Assembly (NCBI RefSeq): GCF_000214725.1
Contig: NC_015574.1
Location: forward strand, 2,419,001 to 2,483,000
Length of the DNA stretch: 64,000 bases
Source of the DNA: Methanobacterium paludis
GTDB lineage: Archaea; Methanobacteriota; Methanobacteria; Methanobacteriales; Methanobacteriaceae
Direction: 5' to 3'
Positions 36,577-45,166 of this stretch are shown here, piece by piece. The notes under the pieces are model-generated. The model saw only the letters and a list, made by a program, of their open reading frames with translations, searched no databases and was not told where the DNA came from. Position 1 is the first letter of the stretch. Every line of letters starts with the position of its first letter. Made by a program: the position numbers and the translations under genes.

Positions 36577-38883
36577 CTATTTTTTAATTGTAAAACGGCT
36601 TACGTAACCTTTTAAGTTGTTACCAGCTAAATCAGTCACACAACCCGTATGCAACAACAACGTGTACTTAGTTCCTTTAACCAAAGCACTATCAGGTGTT
36701 ATTGTTAACACATTACCACTGATTGATTTGGTGAAAGAAACTGCTTTTCCAGTACTATCTAACAACTCTATCCAGCCAGTTCCATTTTGTATTGCCTCAC
36801 TGAAAGTGACCTTGACCACCTTATTAACTGCCACGTTCACAGCGTTGTTTGCAGGGTCAACAGTCTTAACAGTTGGTGCAGTGCTGTCAGTTGTGAAACG
36901 GCTTACATAACCTTTTAAGTTGTTACCAGCTAAATCAGTCACACAACCCGTATGCAACAACAACGTGTACTTAGTTCCTTTAACCAAAGCACTATCAGGT
37001 GTTATTGTTAACACATTACCACTTATCGATTTAGTGAAAGAAACAGCCTTTCCAGTACTATCTAACAACTCTATCCAGCCATTTTCATTCTGTACTGCCT
37101 CACTGAAAGTGACCTTGACCACCTTACTAACTACCACGTTCACAGCGTTGTTTGCAGGGTCAACAGTCTTAACAGTTGGTGCAGTTCCATCAACTGTGAA
37201 ACTGTACACATAACCAACTAAACTGTTACCATACAAATCAGTGATACTGCCAGTATGCAAAAGCAACTTATATTTAGCCCCTTTAACCAAACTGGTAGGT
37301 TTAATTTTTAAAACACTACCATTAATTGATTTAGTGAAAGAAACAGCCTTACCAGTACTATCCAACAACTCTATCCAACCAGTTCCAAGTTCTATAGACT
37401 CACTGAAGTTAACAGTGATACTATCTTTTGGAGTATTATAACTCACACCAGTAACGACAGGTGCAGTGGAATCAATAGGATTAGGTTCAATTTGGCTATT
37501 CCAGAGTTTGGAAGCAGTTAATCCATTTGTAGTTACATTTAATTCATTTGTAAGAGATATGGGATTTGTTTGGATGGTAGCTACTCCATTTCGGGTCATA
37601 ACAGTCTGTGAAAAGTTACCTGCTGTGAATGTTACTGGAATAGATGGTAAATCAGTTACCAATTCACCTGTAACGCCATCAACAAACTCTACAGTGTAAC
37701 TGTTTGTCCCAGTTCGTTCTAATTTCATGTTTGTGGCAGTAGCATATTCTATGTCCGGACAGAGTACAGGAGAATTGCCGTACCAATTGGAACCTACTTT
37801 AGGTGAAGTTGATGCCTCACACGCCCTCATATCAAAATTTCCATTACCCCGAATAATATTGTGTTCTATGACTTCAGTTACAGAACGGACACAGTAACCT
37901 GGGCCAAAAGAAAGTCCATTTCCTGAATTTTCTTCAGATACCCTGCTTAAACTGCCAGTTATGTAATTTCCGTTGATAGTAACATTGTTACCAGTATAGT
38001 AGTTAACTTTGATCCCGTTGTTATTTCCTTTTATGTAGTTATTTGTTACTGTGATATTATTTGCAGATCCATTGAGTAGTATACCTTCTCCATAGTTATC
38101 AGTTACTGTATTGTTGTTTATATTAACGTTTGATGAATCTATTGAAGATATTCCTTGACTGTTATCAATAACCTGGTTATTGGTAATTTTAACATCATTT
38201 GAACTTTTTACATAGATTGCACCTTCATCCGATGATAGACCTGCAGTGCTGTTGTTACCGTTACCTCTGAAACTAGAACCGTTAATGGTATTATTATTGG
38301 AATTGTAAACTCTAACTCCTTGTTCTGTGTTATTTTCAATCTTGCTTCCAGTGATCTCAGTATTTTTACTGTTTGAAACATTAATTCCAGTGACAGAATC
38401 TGTTATGTTGCTGTTTTTAATGGTAGTATCAGTACTGTTATTTATTGTAACTGCGGATCCATTAATTGCACTTACCTGATCATTAAAAATGCTCACGTTG
38501 CTGGTGTTATTTACCAGAATTCCAGAAGCTGTAATATTAAAACCATTTATTTGAGTTCCAGAAGCCTGAGAACCATTAATTAAAAATACAACAGAGTCAG
38601 ATCCAGATATTTCTGTCCCAATGCGGGTTATTATATCTAATTGTTTATTGATAGTTAGCTGTAAATCTTCATAGGACTGCCCTAGAAAGTTTATAGTATC
38701 CCCAGATACAGCAGCATCCAGTATTGCTTGAATCTGATCACTTAATGAAGATGTTCCACCACTATAATAAGAAGCATTCTGCACATTAATCACAGCAGCT
38801 GATGCTGGTGCCACAGAAGTAACAGGTATAGCTAAACCCATAAACAACAAAGATAACACTAATACCTCCTTTTTAAAATTCAT
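36577..38883 (-). CDS. Adhesin-like beta-helix protein with SbsA/Big_5-type Ig repeats
   Basis: A 768-residue secreted protein with a signal peptide (about 1-30), a parallel beta-helix of ~350 residues similar to its neighbour at 34403, and an Ig-like domain. Three ~100-residue Ig-like repeats follow, each containing GWIELLDSTGKAVSFTKSI and LLLHTG. These resemble the SbsA Ig-like/Big_5 domain. There is no C-terminal membrane helix, so it is probably held by the wall or by binding to another surface protein. The last two repeats are almost identical at DNA level (303-bp period). Confidence 0.88.
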   Translation of the reverse strand: MNFKKEVLVLSLLFMGLAIPVTSVAPASAAVINVQNASYYSGGTSSLSDQIQAILDAAVSGDTINFLGQSYEDLQLTINKQLDIITRIGTEISGSDSVVFLINGSQASGTQINGFNITASGILVNNTSNVSIFNDQVSAINGSAVTINNSTDTTIKNSNITDSVTGINVSNSKNTEITGSKIENNTEQGVRVYNSNNNTINGSSFRGNGNNSTAGLSSDEGAIYVKSSNDVKITNNQVIDNSQGISSIDSSNVNINNNTVTDNYGEGILLNGSANNITVTNNYIKGNNNGIKVNYYTGNNVTINGNYITGSLSRVSEENSGNGLSFGPGYCVRSVTEVIEHNIIRGNGNFDMRACEASTSPKVGSNWYGNSPVLCPDIEYATATNMKLERTGTNSYTVEFVDGVTGELVTDLPSIPVTFTAGNFSQTVMTRNGVATIQTNPISLTNELNVTTNGLTASKLWNSQIEPNPIDSTAPVVTGVSYNTPKDSITVNFSESIELGTGWIELLDSTGKAVSFTKSINGSVLKIKPTSLVKGAKYKLLLHTGSITDLYGNSLVGYVYSFTVDGTAPTVKTVDPANNAVNVVVSKVVKVTFSEAVQNENGWIELLDSTGKAVSFTKSISGNVLTITPDSALVKGTKYTLLLHTGCVTDLAGNNLKGYVSRFTTDSTAPTVKTVDPANNAVNVAVNKVVKVTFSEAIQNGTGWIELLDSTGKAVSFTKSISGNVLTITPDSALVKGTKYTLLLHTGCVTDLAGNNLKGYVSRFTIKK
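36595..37462. repeat. 303-bp tandem Ig-domain repeats (3 copies)
   Basis: Three tandem coding repeats of about 303 bp in the C-terminal part of the 36577-38883 gene. The two nearest the stop (around 36600-36900 and 36903-37206) are nearly identical in DNA; the third is more diverged. The same repeat recurs four times in the 39129-41771 gene. Confidence 0.88.
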
Positions 38884-38975
38884 CTTTAACCTCCTTCAAT
38901 TGTTTTTCATTATGAATCCTAAAAAAATTAAAAAAATAAAAGATCCACATATATTATGAATAACCGATAGGACCA

Positions 38976-38990
38976 TATAAACATGTCGAT
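38976..38990 (-). promoter_or_regulatory. Shared promoter motif upstream of adhesin-like gene 2
   Basis: Minus strand ATCGACATGTTTATA, identical to the copy before DUF2162. It lies 93 bp upstream of the start at 38883, followed by a leader like that of adhesin-like gene 1. Confidence 0.72.
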
Positions 38991-39128
38991 ACCAATGGTA
39001 TTCAAAAGATATTTTACAGTACAACAAATTTAATTCTTAAAAATAGCATTTTTCCCTATAAAACCTAAAAACTGTTTTCTTAATAACCTAAAAAAAATAA
39101 AATGGGGAAAATAATTTTGTTCTAGCTT

Positions 39129-41771
39129 TTAAACTGTGAAGCGACTCACGTAACCTTTTAGGTTGTTACCAGCTAAATCAGTCACACAACCTGTATGCAA
39201 GAGTAGCATGTACTTGGTTCCTTTAACCAAAGCACTGTCTGGTGTTATTGTTAACACGTTACCGCTGATTGATTTGGTGAATGAAACTGCTTTTCCAGTA
39301 CTATCTACCAACTCTATACTACCATTTCCTGCTTTTACTGTTTCACTGAAAGTGACTTTAATTACCTTATCGATAGCCACATTCACAGCGTTGTTTGCGG
39401 GGTCAATAGTCTTAACGGTTGGTACTGTACTATCAACTGTGAAACGGCTCACGTAACCTTTTAAGTTGTTACCAGCTAAATCAGTCACACTACCTGTATG
39501 CAAGAGTAGCATGTACTTGGTTCCTTTAACCAAAGCATTATCAGGTGTTATTGTTAACACGTTACCGCTGATTGATTTGGTGAATGAAACTGCTTTTCCA
39601 GTGCTGTCTAACAGTTCTATACTGCCATTTCCGTTTTGTATTGCTTCGCTGAAGGTGACTTTGATCACTTTATTAGCTGCTACGTTCACAGCGTTGTTTG
39701 CAGGGTCAACAGTTTTAACGGTTGGTGCTGTGCTGTCAGTTGTGAAGCGACTCACATAACCTTTTAGATTGTTACCAGTCAAATCAGTCACACAACCCGT
39801 ATGCAAGAGTAAAATGTACTTAGTACCTTTAACCAACGCGTTGGTAGGTGTTATTGATAACACGTTACCATTGATTGATTTAGTGAAAGAAACAGCCTTA
39901 CCAGTACTATTCAACAACTCTATCCAACCAGTTCCATTCTGTATTGCCTCACTGAAAGTGACCTTAATCACTTTACTAACTGCTACGTTCACAGCGTTGT
40001 TTGCCGGGTCAACAATCTTAACGGTTGGTGCAGTTCCATCGACTGTGAAACTGTACACATAACCTGCCACATTGTTACCAGACAGATCAGTGATACTACC
40101 AGTATGCAAAAGCAACCTGTACTTAGCTCCATTAACCAAACCAACAGTAGGTTTAATTGTTAACACACTACCATTAATTGATTTAGTGAAAGAAACAGCC
40201 TTACCAGTACTATCCAACAACTCTATCCAACCAGTTCCAAGTTCTACAGGCTCACTGAAATTAACAGTGATACTCTTATTCGGAGTATTATAACCTATAC
40301 CACTAACAGTCGGAGCAGTAATATCCTTAACCGTAACAGTCTTAGTTACAGTGTTGGTATCACCATAAGCTGTGGTTACAGTCAAACTAACCGTATAAGT
40401 ACCATTTGCAGCATATGTATGCATTGGATTCTGCTCAGTACTTGTTGAACCATCACCAAAACTCCAACTCCAACTCGTAGGAATATTACTTGAACTATCA
40501 TTAAACTGAACATTTAAATTAGAACCAGCCGTAGAAGTGAAATTACCAACCAAATCCTGAAACGCATACAAACCGCATCCATATCTACTAACATATAAAG
40601 TACCGTCAGGGCCAATTGTTGGACTACTTAATGAACCACTACCACTAGCAGTGTAAATCCATTTGGTGGTTAAATCTGGGTTGAGTGCGTACAAAATACC
40701 ATTTGTTGTTCCAATGTAAATGGTCCCGTCTGAACCAATCACAGGTGTTGATACACTTGTTGCTTTTGTAAGGCTACAATTATATAGAATGCTTCCATCA
40801 GAAGAGTTTACCGCGTAAAAATTTACACCGGTTTTAAAGCATCCCACGTATATTGTTCCATTGGAACTGATTGCGATATTCCCATAACTTGATCCAATGG
40901 TAGTGTTCCATTTTACTGTTGCATGATCCCCATTATCAGTTATAGCATAGAGTATACCAGTACCGTATGTTGCAACATAAATTGTTCCATCTGAACCAAT
41001 AACAGGAGTACTTTGGATTCCTCCTTTGCTGGAGCTTGTTCCGGTACTGTAGCTCCATTTTAAAGTTCCATCAGCTGTGTTTAGAGCATATAAAGCAACA
41101 GCACCATATGATCCAACATAGAGTGTTTTACCATCTGAAGAGATAGCACCATGACTAGTCAATGACTTTCCAGTAGAGTATACCCATTTTGCACCCACAT
41201 CGTTAGGGTTAGTCTTGGTGTCAATCGCATACACATTACCTAAATTTGAGGTAAAGTAGATTATTCCATTGGAATCTAGTACAGGATCACCATAAGGAGC
41301 ACCCACACTTCCGGTGTTGTATTTCCATTTTATTGTTCCGTTAGAGTAAACCGCGAACAATGTACCATCATCAAGTGCGTAGATGGTTCCATCACTACCA
41401 ACAACCAGACCATTATTTGCAGTTCCTGTACCCAGATAGTCGCTCCATAAGAGTGTTCCATCTGATTTGAAAGCATACAGAGTAGAATCACTATGTCCCA
41501 TAACGTATATGGTACCGTTTTTTGTGACAGTTACTTTTCCCACTGAGTATATGCTGCTGTTGGTCCATTTTGTGGTGTTTGTCTGTGGTCCAGTATAATT
41601 GGACTGACCTGTTGCATTTGTGGCAATGGCCGTGTTTACTGTTGTGTTTGTAGTGTTGGTTGCGTTTAAAGTTGAATTATTTCCAGTGCTGGCTGCACTA
41701 ACACTTCCAACTGTTGAAACACCAATCACAGCAAAAACCACCAACAGAACTAACAAATTATTGTGTTTCAT
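39129..41771 (-). CDS. Surface protein: PQQ-like beta-propeller, PKD and four Ig-like repeats
   Basis: An 880-residue secreted protein. A signal peptide (VFAVIGVSTVGSVSAAS) and an Asn/Thr-rich stretch precede a PQQ-like beta-propeller (~90-410) of blades such as PVIGSDGTIYIGTTNGILYAL. A PKD domain follows (WSWSFGDGSTSTEQNPMHTY, ~415-485). Four 101-residue Ig-like repeats of the type in the neighbouring gene (GWIELLDSTGKAVSF) complete it. There is no membrane anchor. It is probably exported and held in the pseudomurein wall. The shared repeats suggest homotypic binding or a common wall-binding role. Confidence 0.87.
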   Translation of the reverse strand: MKHNNLLVLLVVFAVIGVSTVGSVSAASTGNNSTLNATNTTNTTVNTAIATNATGQSNYTGPQTNTTKWTNSSIYSVGKVTVTKNGTIYVMGHSDSTLYAFKSDGTLLWSDYLGTGTANNGLVVGSDGTIYALDDGTLFAVYSNGTIKWKYNTGSVGAPYGDPVLDSNGIIYFTSNLGNVYAIDTKTNPNDVGAKWVYSTGKSLTSHGAISSDGKTLYVGSYGAVALYALNTADGTLKWSYSTGTSSSKGGIQSTPVIGSDGTIYVATYGTGILYAITDNGDHATVKWNTTIGSSYGNIAISSNGTIYVGCFKTGVNFYAVNSSDGSILYNCSLTKATSVSTPVIGSDGTIYIGTTNGILYALNPDLTTKWIYTASGSGSLSSPTIGPDGTLYVSRYGCGLYAFQDLVGNFTSTAGSNLNVQFNDSSSNIPTSWSWSFGDGSTSTEQNPMHTYAANGTYTVSLTVTTAYGDTNTVTKTVTVKDITAPTVSGIGYNTPNKSITVNFSEPVELGTGWIELLDSTGKAVSFTKSINGSVLTIKPTVGLVNGAKYRLLLHTGSITDLSGNNVAGYVYSFTVDGTAPTVKIVDPANNAVNVAVSKVIKVTFSEAIQNGTGWIELLNSTGKAVSFTKSINGNVLSITPTNALVKGTKYILLLHTGCVTDLTGNNLKGYVSRFTTDSTAPTVKTVDPANNAVNVAANKVIKVTFSEAIQNGNGSIELLDSTGKAVSFTKSISGNVLTITPDNALVKGTKYMLLLHTGSVTDLAGNNLKGYVSRFTVDSTVPTVKTIDPANNAVNVAIDKVIKVTFSETVKAGNGSIELVDSTGKAVSFTKSISGNVLTITPDSALVKGTKYMLLLHTGCVTDLAGNNLKGYVSRFTV
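39133..40330. repeat. 303-bp tandem Ig-domain repeats (4 copies)
   Basis: Four coding copies at a strict 303-bp period, as shown by conserved positions at 39163, 39466, 39769 and 40072. DNA similarity to the 36595-37462 copies is high, which implies recent exchange between the two genes. Confidence 0.88.
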
Positions 41772-41883
41772 TTTTTTTAACCTCCCTTCTCAATTAATTA
41801 TTTATAATTTTTTTATTATGAATCCATTATAGAATTAAAAAAATACTAAGATTCACACATAGTATGAATAATCGAATACATCA

Positions 41884-41898
41884 TATAAACATATCGAT
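41884..41898 (-). promoter_or_regulatory. Shared promoter motif upstream of the propeller protein
   Basis: Minus strand ATCGATATGTTTATA, differing by one transition from the DUF2162 copy. It lies 113 bp upstream of the start at 41771. Confidence 0.72.
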
Positions 41899-41955
41899 CA
41901 AATAATATGAGTTAAATACCTTTAATCAAATTAAAACGAACATTTCTATCAATCT

Positions 41956-41977
41956 GATATGTGTATATGGACATGTC
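41956..41977. promoter_or_regulatory. Upstream dyad GATATGT-N8-ACATGTC
   Basis: Same sequence plan as the dyad at 36428-36449, including the central GTATATG. It lies ~60-80 bp upstream of the promoter motif, so the dyad-to-motif spacing is preserved between the two genes. Confidence 0.58.
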
Positions 41978-42091
41978 GAAACCATCCAAACTGCATATAA
42001 TCAGTGCAAATAATAATTAAAGTATTAATACGTCTTAAAAACAGAATTTGATAACACGACTAAAAAAAATAAAAAAGGAAGTTGATTCCCA

Positions 42092-43036
42092 TTATGTGTA
42101 AGGACTTCCATTTAAAGTGTTACCACTCCATTCTCCATAAAGTCCAGCGTCGTCGTGGAAAGTATCAGTTACGGGGTAACTGAAAGCGTTGTTTGTAACA
42201 GAAATTGCGATACTTGGGTCTACTGCAAAGTATGCATTTGTTAGTATACTGTACCCTGTGCTGTTTAACTGGCTTATGTTGTTATTATCTAAGTTAAGGT
42301 ATAATACATCAGGACTTTCCATAGCTATGCCTGTTATGTTGTTGTTGGATATAGTTGCGCTTAATTGACCGTTGGTTGCGGCATTTTTTCCAGTTATGGT
42401 CATTCCATATGGAGAGTTAGTTATATTGTTACCTGAAACAGTTCCTTTGAAGTTTCCACCCAAGAATATACCATATTGAAGGCTGTCTACGACGTTGTTT
42501 GTGATAGTTGATGGAATAAATGAGTCCATGTCGATGGTAGTAGCGTGGTTTACGAGTGAGATACCGTCACGGGCATCGTTCATGTTGGTTATTTTGTTGT
42601 TGTTGATTGTGAGGTTTGCGTACAGCATGTAAATGTTGATTCCATCGTCACCGTTTGTTATGTTATTGTTTTCAATGTCACAGCTGTAGACGTTGGATCC
42701 AGTTATACCGTCTGCAGATGGGTTGTTAATATTGATATTGAAACCGTTTATGCTGACTCCAGTTGTACTTGAAAGTTTCAGAATTGAAACTCCATCACCA
42801 ACAAGAGTAGCTCCGTTACCTACCAAAGCCAAAGCCTTATTAATTGTCAGGTTAATACCATTATAAGTTCCTGATGCGAAATTAATGGTATCTCCTGCAT
42901 TAGCACCAGTAATTGCAGTTTGGATTTGAGCATTGGTCATGCTTGAATCCACATTGACAGTAGCTGCAGATACTGGTCCGACAGCAACGACTAAGGCCAG
43001 TAAAAACATTAACACACTCAATTTGTTTTTTTGCAT
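42092..43036 (-). CDS. Secreted parallel beta-helix protein
   Basis: A 314-residue protein with a signal peptide (VLMFLLALVVAVGPVSAATV) and a right-handed beta-helix from ~30 to the end. Repeats are of the form GNNITNSPYGMTITG and SNNNITGIAMES. It has no Ig-like repeats, linker or C-terminal anchor. It differs from the neighbours in lacking the shared promoter motif: its promoter shows ACTATATAAAA near 43137-43147. It is the smallest of the surface block. Function is unknown. Confidence 0.85.
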   Translation of the reverse strand: MQKNKLSVLMFLLALVVAVGPVSAATVNVDSSMTNAQIQTAITGANAGDTINFASGTYNGINLTINKALALVGNGATLVGDGVSILKLSSTTGVSINGFNININNPSADGITGSNVYSCDIENNNITNGDDGINIYMLYANLTINNNKITNMNDARDGISLVNHATTIDMDSFIPSTITNNVVDSLQYGIFLGGNFKGTVSGNNITNSPYGMTITGKNAATNGQLSATISNNNITGIAMESPDVLYLNLDNNNISQLNSTGYSILTNAYFAVDPSIAISVTNNAFSYPVTDTFHDDAGLYGEWSGNTLNGSPYT

Positions 43037-43752
43037 TTAATTCCTCCGTTCTATATTTTCTATAATTACATCCATTCCATCAATTGATTCAATTCAACGA
43101 AATGCAAGTAACTACAATTCAATGTGGAATAACATTACTATATAAAACTTTGCGGAATTTCATAAGAATTCGTGTGATATAAGAAAATAAAAAATTAAGT
43201 CCCAAACATTTTAATTTTCCACAATAATACTACAATATACGTTTAAACACATTAATATCAAAAAATATCCTTAACATTAAAATTTAAAAACTTTTTTAAC
43301 GATTGAATACTAATTAAATGACAGAAATTTAAAAGTAACAATTATAATGATAGTATTATTGTCATTAAATTTATTATTTTTATAAACTAAAATAATAAAA
43401 TATCAAAACGTATATTAATCCATATCGATATACCTGTGTGTACTCTAGATGTTAGCCCAGACCATGAGTTATATTAAATTCTATGGATTTAATATGAAAA
43501 ATTTAAAATTTATACCAACAATATCTATTCAGCAGACGATATAGATTTAAAACCTTTCAAATTCCATAATAATTGATTTATGATGTTTATTATTAAGGAT
43601 ATGAATCTCTTCGATATAATAAAAGATGTATATCATGAACAAAACTAAAACTGAGATTTTAACCTTGTAAATAGAAAATTACTTGGATAAATGACTTTTT
43701 TATATCAAAAAAAATGAACGAATTCAAAACCAACGTCCAGCAGTCACTAAAT
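43037..43752. other. Long AT-rich divergent intergenic region
   Basis: A 716-bp region between the beta-helix gene and a divergent methyltransferase gene. It contains the TATA-like ACTATATAAAA of the former. No open reading frame, RNA gene or repeat of note was seen. Confidence 0.5.
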
Positions 43753-43776
43753 CGAAATGTATATATACACATATCG
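43753..43776. promoter_or_regulatory. Degenerate dyad near the methyltransferase promoter
   Basis: Read on the minus strand, CGATATGTGTATATATACATTTCG resembles the GATATGT-N8-ACATATC dyads of the surface genes. On the plus strand it overlaps the TATA-like ATATATAC of the methyltransferase, ~50 bp upstream of its start. The link to the surface genes is tentative. Confidence 0.42.
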
Positions 43777-43810
43777 GATATCATATTTTAAAACGAAAGG
43801 AGTATAGAAA

Positions 43811-44458
43811 ATGTCAAACAATACAGGATTACTTCCATTTAATGGCCACCGTATTCAGGGAAGGTCAAGCGAATCTTTTATAGATGCCCACGATGTAATT
43901 TCCAGATTAAATCTCAAAGGAAATGAAGTATTCATGGATGCAGGTTGTGGTGATGGCCATGCAGCCATGATAGCGTACGATATGCTGGATGATGAAGCAA
44001 CAATATACGCTTTAGATATCTACGAACCATCCATCCAAGATATAAAAGAAGATCTGAAAGAAAAAGGGATAACTAACGTAATTCCCCTTCAATCAGATAT
44101 AACGGAACATATTGCCCTTGAGGATGATACGGTGGATATGTGTCTCATGATCAACCTTTTCCACGGATTTGTAGCCAATGATAAATGCAAGGAGAACGTT
44201 ACAGATACCAGTAGTAAGGTTGATGAAGCCATTACCGAACTTAAAAGGATAATAAAACCAGGTGGAAAGATAGCGATTATGGACTTTAAGAAAATGAAAG
44301 CCAGACATGGTCCCCCATTTGAAGCTAGAAGCAGTCCAAAAGAAATAGAAGAGATGTTTGTTAAAAACGGTTTAAAGATGGTTCAACTGGACAATGAAGT
44401 AGGAGAAGACCTTGAACAGGGATGTAAATCCCATTATCTTGTAGTATTTGAAAAATAA
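43811..44458 (+). CDS. Class I SAM-dependent methyltransferase
   Basis: A 215-residue methyltransferase with SAM motif VFMDAGCGDGHAAMIAYD, acidic motif ALDIYEPS and IVPxGGK-type segment IIKPGGKIAIMDF. The substrate is unknown. It starts after AAAGGAG at good spacing. It has a dense hairpin region downstream (44506-44572). Its promoter shows a degenerate version of the surface gene dyad. Members of this type are common in methanogens. Confidence 0.85.
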   Translation: MSNNTGLLPFNGHRIQGRSSESFIDAHDVISRLNLKGNEVFMDAGCGDGHAAMIAYDMLDDEATIYALDIYEPSIQDIKEDLKEKGITNVIPLQSDITEHIALEDDTVDMCLMINLFHGFVANDKCKENVTDTSSKVDEAITELKRIIKPGGKIAIMDFKKMKARHGPPFEARSSPKEIEEMFVKNGLKMVQLDNEVGEDLEQGCKSHYLVVFEK

Positions 44459-44505
44459 AATTAAAAAACTGAAATTCAAGAAAAAATTAAAAGTATATAA
44501 AAAGA

Positions 44506-44572
44506 GCATCTTCCTTAGGAAGTGTTTTTTTAATTTTAATTAAAAGATGGAATACGCCATCTTAAGGAAGAT
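44506..44572 (+). terminator. Compound hairpin terminator
   Basis: CTTCC-TTA-GGAAG (44510-44522) is followed by a T run (44525-44531). A second stem, AAGATGG-AATACG-CCATCTT (44544-44563), is perfect. In addition ATCTTCCTTA (44508-44517) can pair with TAAGGAAGAT (44563-44572). The two alternative folds are mutually exclusive. Placed 50 bp after the methyltransferase stop, it is best read as a terminator. Confidence 0.6.
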
Positions 44573-44764
44573 AATTCGTTCTAAAATTTTCTATTTTTTA
44601 TAATAAAATTAATTAGTATTTGTTTCTATTTTAGATACAGGTTAGAACTCTAAGATCATATGAGATGGTTTTAAAGCAAGAGATCTACGATCGTAACACA
44701 AAGTTAAAACTTGTAAATTTTCATGAATAAAACTGGCTTAAAAGAGTATTTAAACAAAAATTAG

Positions 44765-44840
<76 letters not shown>

Positions 44841-44944
44841 CAAAATTAATCTGATGTAGAATAAATTTAGATATTCATTTCATATAAATTTAGTTACTCA
44901 TAAAGTTTTGGGATAAAAAAAAGGAGAAGTTTGGGGTTGATTTT

Positions 44945-45124
44945 TTAGTTTCTGGAGTACTCATGGAAACATGGTATGCAAACCATCTTCCCATTTTCCA
45001 CACGGGCCCTGTGCTCTGCAACCATCTCCCCACATTTGGAACAGCGTACTGATTTGAAGATTCTGGCTTCCTCTGGAAATTCCATTTCCACACGTTCTAC
45101 CTTGAAGAGATCCTCTGCACTTAT
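44945..45124 (-). pseudogene. C-terminal remnant of an FmdE family gene
   Basis: A 59-codon frame begins right after an in-frame TGA: AEDLFKVERVEMEFPEEAR, then VRCSKCGEMVAEHRA and CIPCFHEYSRN. This matches the end of the intact FmdE protein at 30021 (AEDLFEIQKV..., CANCGE..., CTSCF). There is no N-terminal domain upstream, so it is a truncated relic. It sits 105 bp from tRNA-Arg. Confidence 0.75.
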
Positions 45125-45166
45125 TCACTGATTTAAAAAAAAGATGAAATATTATTTTCGTGTTCA

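Larger units (their letters stand above)
41772..42091. other. Intergenic region with promoter of the propeller protein
   Basis: A 320-bp AT-rich region with a leader similar to those of the other surface genes (41790-41875), the shared promoter motif, and a dyad (41956-41977). No extra gene. Confidence 0.55.

Noticed and set aside
36595..40330. Tandem repeats considered as a CRISPR array
   Set aside because: The repeat unit is 303 bp, coding and without spacers. No cas gene occurs in the window.
36617..41832. Regularly spaced plus-strand frames of ~97 codons opposite the Ig-repeat genes
   Set aside because: They recur at the 303-bp period of the antisense coding repeats and have no protein-like features, so they are shadows of those genes.
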